Origin: Lonepinella sp051851555
Lineage (GTDB): Bacteria; Pseudomonadota; Gammaproteobacteria; Enterobacterales; Pasteurellaceae
Assembly: GCF_051851555.1 (NCBI RefSeq)
Contig: NZ_JBPDVH010000008.1
Coordinates: forward strand, 55,877 to 119,876
DNA: 64,000 nucleotides
Direction: 5' to 3'
The position numbers and the translations under genes were made by a program. This document shows, piece after piece, positions 18,752 through 28,330 of the stretch. The notes beneath the pieces were generated by a model, which did no database searches, was not told where the DNA came from, and saw only the letters and a list, made by a program, of their open reading frames with translations. The first letter of the stretch is position 1. Each line of letters begins with the position of its first letter.

Positions 18752-19173
18752 TGGGGATCACCGTTCTCGCCTTTGATTTTGGCACCAAAAGTATCGGTTG
18801 TGCGGTGGGACAATCTATTACTAGCACGGCACAAGCCTTGCCAGCCTTTAAAGCACAAGATGGTATTCCAAATTGGGACGCTATTGAAAAATTACTCAAA
18901 GAATGGCAACCCGATCGCCTTGTGGTCGGTTTGCCACTCAATATGGATGGCACCGAACAGGCTCTCACCTTACGAGCCAAAAAATTTGCCAACCGTTTAC
19001 ACGGGCGTTTTGGTTTACCTGTGGAATTGCAAGATGAACGCCTTACTACCGTGGACGCGAGAGCAGAAATTTTTCAACGTGGCGGTTTTAGAGCTTTAGA
19101 TAAAGGCAAAGTGGATGGTATTTCGGCTTGTTTAATTTTAGAAAGTTGGTTTGAATTACATCCTACGGCATAA
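18751..19173 (+). CDS. ruvX: putative pre-16S rRNA nuclease / Holliday-junction resolvase-like RuvX
   Basis: 140-residue RNase H-fold protein (YqgF family) implicated in 16S rRNA 5'-end maturation; formerly called a Holliday-junction resolvase. Motifs: AFDFGTKSIGCAVG near residue 6 (catalytic Asp), LVVGLPLNMDG near residue 57, DERLTTVDA near residue 93. The ATG at 18751 shares one base with the yqgE stop (TAATG); a TTG two codons earlier is less likely. Confidence 0.95.
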   Translation: MGITVLAFDFGTKSIGCAVGQSITSTAQALPAFKAQDGIPNWDAIEKLLKEWQPDRLVVGLPLNMDGTEQALTLRAKKFANRLHGRFGLPVELQDERLTTVDARAEIFQRGGFRALDKGKVDGISACLILESWFELHPTA

Positions 19174-19200
19174 AAAATACAGGGGCATAATCTATGCCCC
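19174..19200 (-). terminator. rho-independent terminator of proS
   Basis: GGGGCAT / ATGCCCC stem (19182-19188 with 19194-19200), followed on the minus strand by TGTATTTTTTA. Lies 11 bases after the proS stop and between the convergent ruvX and proS genes. Confidence 0.7.
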
Positions 19201-19210
19201 AATCTATAAA

Positions 19211-20926
19211 TTAAGCGTTTATATTGGCACGCAAAAAATCCAACAACTGATCTTTGGCAATCATCTGTTTTTCACCCGTACGGCGGTTTTTATATTCAAT
19301 TTCGCCATTCGCTAGATTTTTCTCACCAATCACCACCATGTGCGGTACACCGATTAACTCCATATCTGCAAACATCACACCAGGGCGTTCTTTGCGATCG
19401 TCAAAAATCACATCGACACCTTGCGATTGTAAAGTGCGGTATAAATCTTCGGAGAATTGTTGCACTGTGTCGGATTTGTGCATATTCATTGGCACAATCG
19501 CCACAGTAAATGGGGCAATCTCATCGCTTGACCAAATAATCCCACGCTCATCATGATGTTGTTCAATCGCCGCTGCCACCACACGAGTCACACCTACACC
19601 ATAGCAACCCATCGTCATCACCAACGGTTTGCCGTCTTCGCCTTGCACGGTGGCTTTCATGGCTTCGGAATATTTAGTCCCCAGCTGGAAAATATGCCCC
19701 ACTTCAATGCCTCGTTTAATTTGCAATGTACCTTTTCCGTCTGGACTTGGATCACCCTCGACTACGTTACGCAAATCAAAAATCTCAGGCACAGCCACGT
19801 CCCGTTCCCAGTTCACATTGAAATAATGTTTGCCGTCAATATTCGCTCCCACACTAAAATCAGACATTAATGCCACTGAGCGATCAATCACCGCTGGAAT
19901 CGGTAAATTCACTACCCCTAATGATCCCACACCTGCTCCAATTTTGGCTTTAATTGTTGCTTCATTGGCAAATTCTAATGGATCAGCGACTAACGGGTGT
20001 TTTTGAGCTTTAACTTCATTTAATTCATGATCACCACGTAAGATTAAGGCTATTAACGGCTGTTCTTCTGTAGCCCCTTTTACAATCAAGGTTTTGGCGG
20101 TTTTCTCAATCGGCAGATTAAACTGTTCTACCAATTCCGCAATGGTTTTGGCATTTGGCGTATCCACTAATTCCATCGCTTTAGTTGGTTGTGAACGTTC
20201 ACCTACCGCCACCGCTTCCGCTAATTCAATATTGGCGGCAAAATCACTTTCGGTAGAAAATACCACATCATCTTCACCGCTTTGAGCCAGCACTTGAAAC
20301 TCATGTGATGCGGAACCACCGATTGAACCTGTATCCGCTTGTACTGCACGGAAATCTAAGTTTAACCGATTGAAAATGTTGCTATAAACCTGATACATCA
20401 CATCATAAGTTTGTTGTAAACTTTCTTTCGTGGTGTGGAAAGAATAAGCGTCTTTCATCACAAATTCACGGGAACGCATTACGCCAAAACGTGGGCGAAC
20501 TTCGTCACGGAATTTGGTTTGAATTTGATATAAATTCAACGGTAACTGTTTGTAAGAACTGATTTCACGGCGAACTAAATCGGTGATCACTTCTTCGTGA
20601 GTAGGTCCTAACACAAAATCACGTTTACCACGATCAGTAAAACGCAATAGCTCTGCACCATAATCCTGCCAACGCCCTGATTCTTGCCAAAGTTCAGCAG
20701 GTTGCACCACGGGCATTAATACTTCAATGGCACCACCTTTGTTCATTTCTTCACGAATAATATTTTCAACTTTCTTCAATACTTTAACACCTGTTGGCAA
20801 CCAGTTATATAAGCCAGATGCCATCGGGCGAATCATACCTGCTCTTAGCATTAACTGATGGCTCACCACTTGAGCATCATTCGGGGTTTCTTTTAGCGTT
20901 GAAAATAAATATTGACTTGTACGCAT
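19211..20926 (-). CDS. proS: prolyl-tRNA synthetase
   Basis: Class II aminoacyl-tRNA synthetase charging tRNA-Pro. Standard bacterial length (571). Motif 2 region FRDEVRPRFGVMRSREFVMKD is near residues 138-158 and motif 3 GCYGVGVTR near residue 447. The segment between them is the large editing (INS) domain that clears Ala-tRNA-Pro. The C-terminal anticodon-binding domain ends LLDFLRANI. Transcribed towards ruvX, with its own terminator. Confidence 0.98.
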   Translation of the reverse strand: MRTSQYLFSTLKETPNDAQVVSHQLMLRAGMIRPMASGLYNWLPTGVKVLKKVENIIREEMNKGGAIEVLMPVVQPAELWQESGRWQDYGAELLRFTDRGKRDFVLGPTHEEVITDLVRREISSYKQLPLNLYQIQTKFRDEVRPRFGVMRSREFVMKDAYSFHTTKESLQQTYDVMYQVYSNIFNRLNLDFRAVQADTGSIGGSASHEFQVLAQSGEDDVVFSTESDFAANIELAEAVAVGERSQPTKAMELVDTPNAKTIAELVEQFNLPIEKTAKTLIVKGATEEQPLIALILRGDHELNEVKAQKHPLVADPLEFANEATIKAKIGAGVGSLGVVNLPIPAVIDRSVALMSDFSVGANIDGKHYFNVNWERDVAVPEIFDLRNVVEGDPSPDGKGTLQIKRGIEVGHIFQLGTKYSEAMKATVQGEDGKPLVMTMGCYGVGVTRVVAAAIEQHHDERGIIWSSDEIAPFTVAIVPMNMHKSDTVQQFSEDLYRTLQSQGVDVIFDDRKERPGVMFADMELIGVPHMVVIGEKNLANGEIEYKNRRTGEKQMIAKDQLLDFLRANINA

Positions 20927-20977
20927 TGGTATTCCTAATTATTTTATCTATTCAAAAAAATTTGCGGTATTCTATCA

Positions 20978-21715
20978 TTAAATCTGGCGATTGTGATAAC
21001 CGCTTAATAAATCTTGCCAATTTTGCGTACTAAATTGAATTTTCATACGTTCAATTTCCTTATGAAAAGAACGCTGTAACCGTTCAAGATTGCCTTGTTT
21101 CCAAAAATCCCCTGATTTTTCACCGCACTTATCAAAATCTAACAACCAACATTTTTGCCCTGTTTCTGTCTGTTGGAGCAAAATATTATGGGCGTTTAAA
21201 TCCGTATGGCAAATTTGTAAATCGTGCAACTGGCGAATTAAGCCGCCAATCTGTTGCCAAATTTCTGAGAGCAAGGTTTGATGTTGTAAAAGTGCGGTTA
21301 AATCCTGAGCATTTTCGATTTTTTCCATCAAAATATCGGCACGATAACAAATACCTAATTTGCCTTTTTCAACGACCGCCATAATCGGCTTCGGCACAGG
21401 TAAACCAGCCAAGTATAATTTTTGCAACAAACGTAATTCGGCAAAACTGCGTGTTTGTGAAAGTGCGGTAAAACGGTAGCGATCTCGAATAATTTTGCTC
21501 CATAATCCGCCACGATAATAATGACGTAAGCTGGTATTAACACCGAACAGATCAGCGGTTTGTAAAAAATAAGTGGTGCCACGTCCTTTGGCGGTGCCTG
21601 AAATTCGCCCTTTTTTTAACCAGTAATCTGGACTAAAAAATTGACGATAATCGAGTTCAGCATAACTGTCATTCGCTAATAAAAAAAAGCAATTTTGATC
21701 TTGTCGTTCAATCAT
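20978..21715 (-). CDS. kdkA: 3-deoxy-D-manno-octulosonic acid (Kdo) kinase
   Basis: Membrane-associated kinase of lipooligosaccharide synthesis that phosphorylates the single Kdo residue on lipid A precursor, characteristic of Haemophilus-type inner cores. Protein-kinase-like catalytic loop HTDLNAHNILL near residue 174 and LLDFDK near residue 197. RGGLWSKI near residue 68 is family-typical. Length 245 fits. It is divergent from opsX, the heptosyltransferase that needs phosphorylated Kdo as acceptor, so the two act in consecutive steps. Three uptake sequences lie in or beside conserved-poor segments of the gene. Confidence 0.93.
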   Translation of the reverse strand: MIERQDQNCFFLLANDSYAELDYRQFFSPDYWLKKGRISGTAKGRGTTYFLQTADLFGVNTSLRHYYRGGLWSKIIRDRYRFTALSQTRSFAELRLLQKLYLAGLPVPKPIMAVVEKGKLGICYRADILMEKIENAQDLTALLQHQTLLSEIWQQIGGLIRQLHDLQICHTDLNAHNILLQQTETGQKCWLLDFDKCGEKSGDFWKQGNLERLQRSFHKEIERMKIQFSTQNWQDLLSGYHNRQI

Positions 21716-21788
21716 TTTATATTCCTTGTTGGCGTTCGCATCATTCTACTTTAAAATAGTATTATTTCCAATTCCCCTCAACACTATT

Positions 21789-21874
21789 CCCTCTCCCTCT
21801 GGGAGAGGGCTAGGGTGAGGGTTTATTTAAACATCATTTTACCCTCACCCCAACCCTCTCCCAGAGGGAGAGGG
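21789..21874. repeat. REP/BIME-like palindromic repeat pair between kdkA and opsX
   Basis: Two GC-rich units in opposite orientation (21789-21821 and 21842-21874). Each contains a short palindrome CCCTCTCCC..GGGAGAGGG and a GGGTGAGGG tail, separated by an AT-rich 20-base spacer. The whole forms a long imperfect hairpin about 20 bases before the opsX start. Similar units are scattered in many proteobacterial genomes (established, from memory). It may act as terminator or mRNA stabiliser. Confidence 0.7.
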
Positions 21875-21893
21875 GGAGGAATGAGGATAATTT

Positions 21894-22952
21894 ATGCCTT
21901 TGTTTAATCCCCAAAATCCGCCAAAATCCCTATGCGTCCTACGCCTTTCCGCCATTGGTGATATTACGCATGCTTTAGCCGTGGTACAAGAAATTGCTCG
22001 TTTTTATCCTGCTTGTCAAATCACTTGGATTGTAGGAAAGGTGGAGTATGCGTTATTATCGCAAGTCATGCCTGAAAATCCGCCTATTGATTTAGTTATA
22101 TTTGATAAAAAAACAGGTTGGCGAGGCGTTTTTGCTTTATGGAAACAGCTAAGAAATCAATCATTTGATGCTTTATTAAATATGCAAACCGCTTTCCGTG
22201 CATCTATTTTATCTTTAGGTATTAAAGCCAAATATAAAATCGGTTTTGGTAAAAAACGCTCAAGAGAGGGACAATGTTTTTTTGTTAATCAACGGGTGAA
22301 TGATCCCGAAAATCCCCATGTGTTAGACGGTTTTATGGCATTTGCCGAAAAAATTGGCGTAGCAAAATTTACCCCGCATTGGGAATTAAATCTTTCTTTG
22401 CCAGCACAACAAAAGGCAAAAACCTTTATTCAACCAAACCAACGCAATCTGATTATTTCCCCTTGTTCCAGTAAAGCGGAAAAAGATTGGCTGATTGAAC
22501 GCTATGCGGAGCTCGCCAATGTTGCCACTCAACAAGGTATTAACGTGATTTTATGTGGTTCTCCTGCTTCACGAGAAATGGAAATTTGCCAAAAAATCAC
22601 CGCACTTTGTGATAATCAGATAACCAATGCGTGCGGAAAAACGAGTTTAGCTGAATTGACCGCTTTAATCCAACAAGCAGATTTAGTGATCACACCCGAT
22701 AGTGGTCCTGCTCATATTGCCACCATGGTGGGAACACCTGTTATCGGTCTGTATGCTTATCATAATCCTTGGCGAACAGGTCCTTATCATAATTTGGATA
22801 ATGTGATTTCGGTATATGAGCAAAATGCGTTAAAAGAATTTCATAAACTCTCTCAAGAATTGCCATGGGCAACCAAATTATCGGGTAAAAATTTGATGGC
22901 GGAAATTGAAGTGAAAGATGTGGTGAATGAAATGCGGGAATTGGGGTTTTAA
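21894..22952 (+). CDS. opsX: lipooligosaccharide heptosyltransferase I
   Basis: Glycosyltransferase family 9 enzyme that adds the first L-glycero-D-manno-heptose to Kdo-lipid A. 352 residues. N-terminal LRLSAIGDITHALAVVQEIAR near residues 18-38 is the GT9 donor-side motif. The nucleotide-binding TPDSGPAHIATMVGTPVIGLY is near residue 267. The OpsX label (rather than WaaC/WaaF) rests on remembered similarity and on the divergent kdkA neighbour, which is the Haemophilus arrangement. GGAGGAATGAGG precedes the ATG but much of it belongs to the repeat pair. Confidence 0.9.
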   Translation: MPLFNPQNPPKSLCVLRLSAIGDITHALAVVQEIARFYPACQITWIVGKVEYALLSQVMPENPPIDLVIFDKKTGWRGVFALWKQLRNQSFDALLNMQTAFRASILSLGIKAKYKIGFGKKRSREGQCFFVNQRVNDPENPHVLDGFMAFAEKIGVAKFTPHWELNLSLPAQQKAKTFIQPNQRNLIISPCSSKAEKDWLIERYAELANVATQQGINVILCGSPASREMEICQKITALCDNQITNACGKTSLAELTALIQQADLVITPDSGPAHIATMVGTPVIGLYAYHNPWRTGPYHNLDNVISVYEQNALKEFHKLSQELPWATKLSGKNLMAEIEVKDVVNEMRELGF

Positions 22953-22958
22953 AGCAAG

Positions 22959-22984
22959 TTAGGGTACGTTTGAACGCACCCTAA
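22959..22984. terminator. hairpin between convergent opsX and galU
   Basis: TTAGGGTACGTT / AACGCACCCTAA, 12-bp stem with one mismatch on the plus strand that becomes a G-U pair on the minus strand. T-tracts are weak on both sides, so it is a probable but not certain terminator, better for galU. Confidence 0.5.
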
Positions 22985-23005
22985 TCCTGTTCTTTATCTC
23001 GCTTG

Positions 23006-23893
23006 TTACAAAGTTTTAGCTAATTTCTTCAAATAGTCTTTGAACGGTTTGCCTAATTTTTCATGCTGTAAGCCATATTCTACAAAGGCTTGCATGTAAC
23101 CAATTTTATCACCGCAGTCGAAAGATTCCCCCGACATTTGAAATGCTTCAACGGTTTCTTTTTCAATTAACATATCAATGGCATCAGTTAATTGAATTTC
23201 ATCGCCCACGCCAACGGGGGTTTTTTCGAGTAAATGCCAAATTTCAGCAGAAAACACATAGCGACCAACTACGGCAAGATTAGACGGTGCGTCTTCTACA
23301 CTTGGTTTTTCCACCATACGTGCGATCTTCGCACTTTCACCTGCACCAAATTCTACGCCTTGGCAATCGGCTACACCGTAGCTACTGACTTCTTTAGGAT
23401 CGACAGGAGCAACCATAATTTGGCTGTGGCCTGTTTCTTTAAAGCGTTTGATCATCGCCGCAAGATTTTCGGTTTTTTGATTAGCGGTAAAATCTGCTAA
23501 TAGCACATCAGGCAATACTACGGCAAAAGGTTCATTACCCACCACAGGACGACCACATAACACGGCGTGTCCCAACCCTTTAGCATTACCTTGACGGACG
23601 TGCATAATGGTGACATCTTTCGGACAAATAGCACGCACTTCTTCCAATAACTGGCGTTTTACACGCTTCTCTAACATTGTTTCTAATTCAAAAGAGGTAT
23701 CGAAGTGGTTTTCAATCGCATTTTTAGATGAGTGAGTCACTAACACAATTTCTTTTATGCCAGCGTTGACACATTCATTGACAACATATTGAATTAATGG
23801 TTTATCCACTAAAGTAAGCATTTCTTTTGGAATGGCTTTGGTGGCAGGTAACATGCGAGTTCCAAGACCTGCAACAGGAATGATTGCTTTCAT
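23006..23893 (-). CDS. galU: UTP--glucose-1-phosphate uridylyltransferase
   Basis: Makes UDP-glucose, the donor for glucose and (via GalE) galactose in lipooligosaccharide. 295 residues. Nucleotidyltransferase signature GLGTRMLPATKAIPKEM at residues 9-25; VLPDVLLADF near residue 125; VEKPSVEDAPSNLAVVGRYV near residue 194. It lies downstream of manB on the same strand, but a terminator-like hairpin stands between. Confidence 0.97.
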   Translation of the reverse strand: MKAIIPVAGLGTRMLPATKAIPKEMLTLVDKPLIQYVVNECVNAGIKEIVLVTHSSKNAIENHFDTSFELETMLEKRVKRQLLEEVRAICPKDVTIMHVRQGNAKGLGHAVLCGRPVVGNEPFAVVLPDVLLADFTANQKTENLAAMIKRFKETGHSQIMVAPVDPKEVSSYGVADCQGVEFGAGESAKIARMVEKPSVEDAPSNLAVVGRYVFSAEIWHLLEKTPVGVGDEIQLTDAIDMLIEKETVEAFQMSGESFDCGDKIGYMQAFVEYGLQHEKLGKPFKDYLKKLAKTL

Positions 23894-23909
23894 TGACTTT
23901 CCTTTTTTT

Positions 23910-23947
23910 CTTATAAAACAACCGCACTTAAAAAAGAACGGTTGTTT
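23910..23947 (-). terminator. rho-independent terminator of manB, containing an uptake sequence
   Basis: AAACAACCG (23916-23924) pairs with CGGTTGTTT (23939-23947). On the minus strand the stem is followed by TATAAGAAAAAAAGG, so the T-run is poor. One arm overlaps an uptake sequence. It would partly insulate galU from manB. Confidence 0.5.
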
Positions 23948-23961
23948 CGTTTAGCTTAATA

Positions 23962-25326
23962 TTATTGACGCAACAACGCCAAAATCTCATCCGTTTTCTC
24001 TTGCATCAACACTTTATCCCCACGGGTTTCAAGGTTCAAACGCACCACGGGTTCAGTATTTGAGCTCCGTAAATTGAAACGCCAGTTTGGATATTCAATG
24101 CTAATGCCGTCAATTTCATTGACACTTACCGCCTCTTTTTCATAGGCAGCACGCACACGAGCAATCGATGCTTTAGCATCGGTTAATTTGCTGTTGATTT
24201 CACCTGGTGATGGATAAGTATTAATGCTTTCTGTCACTAATTGACCTAAGGATTTACCTGTTGTGCTAACTAATTCCATCACTAATAACCAAGGCACCAT
24301 ACCACTATCACAATAGTAGAAATCACGGAAATAATGGTGTGCGGACATTTCGCCACCGTAAACCGCATCGACTTCACGCATTTTTTCCTTAATGAAAGAA
24401 TGCCCTGATTTCGACATGACAGGCTCTCCACCGTTTGCGGATACTAATTTTTCCGTATTCCAGATTAAACGTGGATCGTAGATGATCTTCGCCCCTTTTT
24501 GTTTTTGGGTGAAAGCCTGACCTAATAGACCGACCACATAATAACCCTCAATGAAACCACCGTTTTCATCAAAGAAGAAACAACGGTCGAAGTCGCCATC
24601 AAAGGCAATCCCCATATCGGCTTTGTGTTTTAATACCGCATCAATGGTGTCTTGGCGGTTTTCGTGTAAAATTGGGTTAGGAATACCATGTGGGAAAGTA
24701 CCGTCTGGATTATTATGCACCTTAATAAATTCCACTGGCACACGGCGAGCTTTAAATTGTGCTTCAATCGCATCCACGACATGACCTGCCGCACCATTAC
24801 CTGAATTAATCACTAATTTTAATGGTTTGATATTGTCTAAATTGATGTAGGATAACAAACGCTCTACATAATCGCCAATCACTGATTGCTGTTTATATTG
24901 ACCACGTTGCGTGACCGCAGGGAAATTATTTTCTTCCGCTAAACGTTGAATATCAGCAAGTCCTGTATCTGCACTAATTGGACGAGAACCTTCACGCACT
25001 AATTTCATGCCGTTATAATCCATTGGGTTATGGCTAGCAGTGACTTCAATACCGCCATCGGCTTTTAAGAATGAAGTAGCGAAATAAACTTCTTCGGTTC
25101 CTACTTCACCTAAGTCAATCACATCAACACCAGAATCTAATAAGCCATTTGTTACCGCACTTTTCAACTCTTTACTGGTTAAACGTACGTCACCACCCAC
25201 TACAATATTTTTCGGCTTTAAGAATTGACCAAAGGCACGACCAATGCGATAGGCAATATCGACATTGAGTTCATCACCTAAACGGCCACGAATATCATAG
25301 GCTTTAAAACACGTTAATTTACTCAT
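23962..25326 (-). CDS. manB: phosphomannomutase
   Basis: Converts mannose-6-phosphate to mannose-1-phosphate for GDP-mannose synthesis. 454 residues, with remembered close similarity to E. coli CpsG/ManB. The phosphoserine loop TASHNPMDYNG is near residue 96, the metal loop DGDFDRC near residue 243, and the substrate-phosphate loop RSSNTEPVVRLN near residue 419. No manC or GDP-mannose-using gene is in the window, so the end use is unknown; it may also act as phosphoglucomutase. It lies between galU and csrA, and ends 10 bases from the csrA stop side. Confidence 0.93.
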   Translation of the reverse strand: MSKLTCFKAYDIRGRLGDELNVDIAYRIGRAFGQFLKPKNIVVGGDVRLTSKELKSAVTNGLLDSGVDVIDLGEVGTEEVYFATSFLKADGGIEVTASHNPMDYNGMKLVREGSRPISADTGLADIQRLAEENNFPAVTQRGQYKQQSVIGDYVERLLSYINLDNIKPLKLVINSGNGAAGHVVDAIEAQFKARRVPVEFIKVHNNPDGTFPHGIPNPILHENRQDTIDAVLKHKADMGIAFDGDFDRCFFFDENGGFIEGYYVVGLLGQAFTQKQKGAKIIYDPRLIWNTEKLVSANGGEPVMSKSGHSFIKEKMREVDAVYGGEMSAHHYFRDFYYCDSGMVPWLLVMELVSTTGKSLGQLVTESINTYPSPGEINSKLTDAKASIARVRAAYEKEAVSVNEIDGISIEYPNWRFNLRSSNTEPVVRLNLETRGDKVLMQEKTDEILALLRQ

Positions 25327-25335
25327 AGATTCTCC

Positions 25336-25527
25336 TTAATCAATCTCTGGATGATCGTCATCTTGAGATTGTTTGATACGTTGATAGATTTCTTCCCGAT
25401 GAACGGAAACCTCTTTGGGTGCTTTCACACCTAATTTTACTTGATTACCACGGACATTTAACACTGTGATTTCAATATTATCACCAATGAGTAAGCTCTC
25501 GCCCAGTTTTCTGGTTAAAACTAGCAT
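25336..25527 (-). CDS. csrA: carbon storage regulator CsrA
   Basis: 63-residue RNA-binding dimer that represses translation by covering GGA-containing ribosome sites. MLVLTRKLGESLLIGDNIEI and the C-terminal VHREEIYQRI are the defining segments; the RNA-contacting Leu4 and Arg44 equivalents are present. GAGGAG precedes the start. It sits between alaS and manB, as csrA commonly follows alaS. The manB start is nine bases after the stop, so the two share a transcript. Confidence 0.98.
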   Translation of the reverse strand: MLVLTRKLGESLLIGDNIEITVLNVRGNQVKLGVKAPKEVSVHREEIYQRIKQSQDDDHPEID

Positions 25528-25625
25528 ATACGTCTCCTCTTTATATGATTATATTTGTTTGTGTTAACAACTTCCTTATTGATAACAAATCTTGTAAATC
25601 ACAACAAGATATTACGATATAACAC

Positions 25626-28250
25626 TTACAAATTTCCTTTTAACCAATCAGATGCCACATCCAATGCGTTAGCCACATTTTCGGGTTGGGAACCACCGGC
25701 CATGGCCATATCTGGACGACCACCGCCTTTTCCGCCCACTTGCTGAGCCATAAGATTGACTAATTCACCTGCTTTCACTTTGCTTGTGAGGTCGGCTGTT
25801 ACGCCGACAATTAAATTGACTTTGCCCTCAACAGCCGAGGCAAACGCCACCACGGCAGAACCGAGCTGATTTTTTAAATCGTCGACCATCACTCGCAATG
25901 CTTTGCTATCGACACCGTCCAACTGTTGAACAATGACCGAAATTCCATTAATTTTCACCGCACTTTGTGCCAAATTCGAGCCAGCTTGCATAGCGGCTTT
26001 CTCTTTTAACTGTTGTAATTCTTTTTCTGTTTTCTTGGCTTTTTCTTGCAACAGATTAATTTTCTCTGGCAATGACGCCACATCAGATTTTAACGCCTCT
26101 GTCACTCGATCTAAAATAGCTTGTTGTTGATGCAACCAAGCAATAGCGCCCTCGCCCGTTACAGCCTCTACACGGCGAATACCGGCAGCCACGGCACCCT
26201 CAGAGATCAATTTAAATAATCCAATATCGCCAGTACGTTCCGCATGTAATCCACCACAAAGTTCAATGGAGAATGGACTCATGGTGACTACACGTACCAC
26301 GTCGCCATATTTTTCACCGAACAGCGCCATAGCTCCTTTGGCTTTCGCTTGTTCAATGCCCATTTCTTCGATTAACACTGGGTGATTGGCTCGAATATGG
26401 AAATTGACGATACGTTCCACTTCCGCAAGCTGTTGTTTAGTAATGGCTTCAGGTTGGACAAAATCAAAACGTAAACCCACATCAGAGACTAACGATCCTT
26501 TTTGTGCCACATGTTCGCCTAATACTTGACGTAAAGCCGAATGCAATAAATGGGTCGCACTGTGATTTAATCGGGTATGTTGACGGCGCACATTATCTAC
26601 GCTAGCCTCAACCACATCCCCCACGCTTAAACTGCCGACTTGCAATTCACCTAAATGACCAAACACTTGGCCGTATTTTTGGGTATCTTTTACCTCAAAT
26701 TGGCCATGTTCATGGCTTAACACGCCACTGTCGCCAATTTGTCCGCCCATTTCGGCATAGAATGGGGTATTTTCTAAAATGACGACGGCACTTTGTCCCG
26801 CCTCAATACGTTCTACGGCTTTACCATCTTGGAAAAGTGCGGTGACTTTTGCCTGACTTTCTGCTTTGTTATACCCCTCAAATTGCGTGGTGCCGTCCAC
26901 ACGAATCACATTATTATAATCCATACCGAACTGGCTAGCAGACTGCGCTCGCAAACGTTGCGCCTCCATTTCTTTATCAAAGCCGACTTCATCAATTTGA
27001 ATATCACGTTCACGGCACACATCAGCGGTTAAATCCAATGGGAAACCGTAAGTATCATATAATTTAAAGGCCACTTCACCAGACAATACGCCGTCTTTCA
27101 CATTGGCTAACGCATCATCTAATAACGTTAACCCACGCTCTAAGGTGCGAGCAAATTGTTCTTCTTCCAAACGTAACAGTTTTTCAACGTTGGCTTGTTT
27201 TTCTTTCACAATTTTCGCCGCATCTGCCATGACGTCAATTAACGTCGGCACCAATTTATAGAAGAATGTTTGTTTTGCCCCTAATAAATGTCCGTGGCGA
27301 ACCGCTCGGCGAATAATACGGCGTAATACATAACCTCGTCCCTCATTAGATGGAATCACGCCGTCAGCAATTAAATACGCACAAGAACGAATATGGTCGG
27401 CAATTACACGCAATGATTTATTATTTAAATCTTGCACGCCCACCACGTCCGCCACTTTGCGGATTAAGGTTTGGAAAATATCAATTTCATAGTTGGAATT
27501 TACATGTTGCATCACGGCGGTCATACGCTCTAGGCCCATACCGGTATCAACGGATGGTTTCGGTAATTTCTCCATGGTGCCGTCGGCCAAGCGGTTAAAC
27601 TGCATAAATACGATATTCCAGACTTCAATATAACGGTCGCCGTCTTCTTCAGGCGAACCCGGTAAACCGCCCCAATGTTGCTCACCATGATCATAGAAAA
27701 TTTCCGTACATGGACCACAAGGCCCTGTGTCACCCATGGCCCAGAAGTTATCGGAGGCATAAGGGGCGCCTTTGTTGTCACCAATACGAATAATATGATT
27801 TTCAGGCACACCCATTTGTTGATGCCAAATATTATAGGCTTCGTCATCGGTTTCATACACGGTAACGTAGAGTTTTTCTTTCGGTAAACCTAACCATTGT
27901 GGTGAGGTTAAATATTCCCAACCGAAAGCAATGGCATCTTGTTTAAAATAATCGCCAAAGCTAAAGTTTCCCATCATTTCAAAGAATGTATGATGGCGTG
28001 CGGTATAGCCGACGTTTTCTAAGTCATTGTGTTTACCACCTGCTCGCACACAACGTTGTGCCGTGGTGGCTCGAGTATAAGCGCGTTTTTCTAAACCCAG
28101 AAAAACATCTTTAAATTGGTTCATCCCTGCATTGGTAAAAAGTAGGGTGGGATCGTTTTCAGGCACAAGGGAACTGCTGTCCACCACTTGATGGCCTTTG
28201 CTATGGAAAAAATCTAAAAAGGACTGTCTAATTTCTGCTGTTGTTTTCAT
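25626..28250 (-). CDS. alaS: alanyl-tRNA synthetase
   Basis: Class II synthetase, 874 residues. The aminoacylation domain includes RHHTFFEMMGNFSFGDYFK near residue 85. The editing domain holds the zinc ligands HSATHLLHSALR near residue 563 and CGGLHAERTGDIG near residue 665. The C-terminal C-Ala region (from about 700) has a coiled coil (LPEKINLLQEKAKKTEKELQ) and a glycine-rich GGKGGGRPDMA end. Precedes csrA on the same strand. Confidence 0.99.
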   Translation of the reverse strand: MKTTAEIRQSFLDFFHSKGHQVVDSSSLVPENDPTLLFTNAGMNQFKDVFLGLEKRAYTRATTAQRCVRAGGKHNDLENVGYTARHHTFFEMMGNFSFGDYFKQDAIAFGWEYLTSPQWLGLPKEKLYVTVYETDDEAYNIWHQQMGVPENHIIRIGDNKGAPYASDNFWAMGDTGPCGPCTEIFYDHGEQHWGGLPGSPEEDGDRYIEVWNIVFMQFNRLADGTMEKLPKPSVDTGMGLERMTAVMQHVNSNYEIDIFQTLIRKVADVVGVQDLNNKSLRVIADHIRSCAYLIADGVIPSNEGRGYVLRRIIRRAVRHGHLLGAKQTFFYKLVPTLIDVMADAAKIVKEKQANVEKLLRLEEEQFARTLERGLTLLDDALANVKDGVLSGEVAFKLYDTYGFPLDLTADVCRERDIQIDEVGFDKEMEAQRLRAQSASQFGMDYNNVIRVDGTTQFEGYNKAESQAKVTALFQDGKAVERIEAGQSAVVILENTPFYAEMGGQIGDSGVLSHEHGQFEVKDTQKYGQVFGHLGELQVGSLSVGDVVEASVDNVRRQHTRLNHSATHLLHSALRQVLGEHVAQKGSLVSDVGLRFDFVQPEAITKQQLAEVERIVNFHIRANHPVLIEEMGIEQAKAKGAMALFGEKYGDVVRVVTMSPFSIELCGGLHAERTGDIGLFKLISEGAVAAGIRRVEAVTGEGAIAWLHQQQAILDRVTEALKSDVASLPEKINLLQEKAKKTEKELQQLKEKAAMQAGSNLAQSAVKINGISVIVQQLDGVDSKALRVMVDDLKNQLGSAVVAFASAVEGKVNLIVGVTADLTSKVKAGELVNLMAQQVGGKGGGRPDMAMAGGSQPENVANALDVASDWLKGNL

Positions 28251-28330
28251 AACTCGTTAATCGTTGTTGAATGTCAATAAATTACTGCTATTGTGGCACA
28301 AATTTTACTTTTATTGAATGACTTTTGTGC

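Noticed and set aside
25626..28250. Several antisense open frames of 65-108 codons inside alaS
   Set aside because: They mirror alaS codon usage on the opposite strand; alaS is complete and uninterrupted, and none has a ribosome site.
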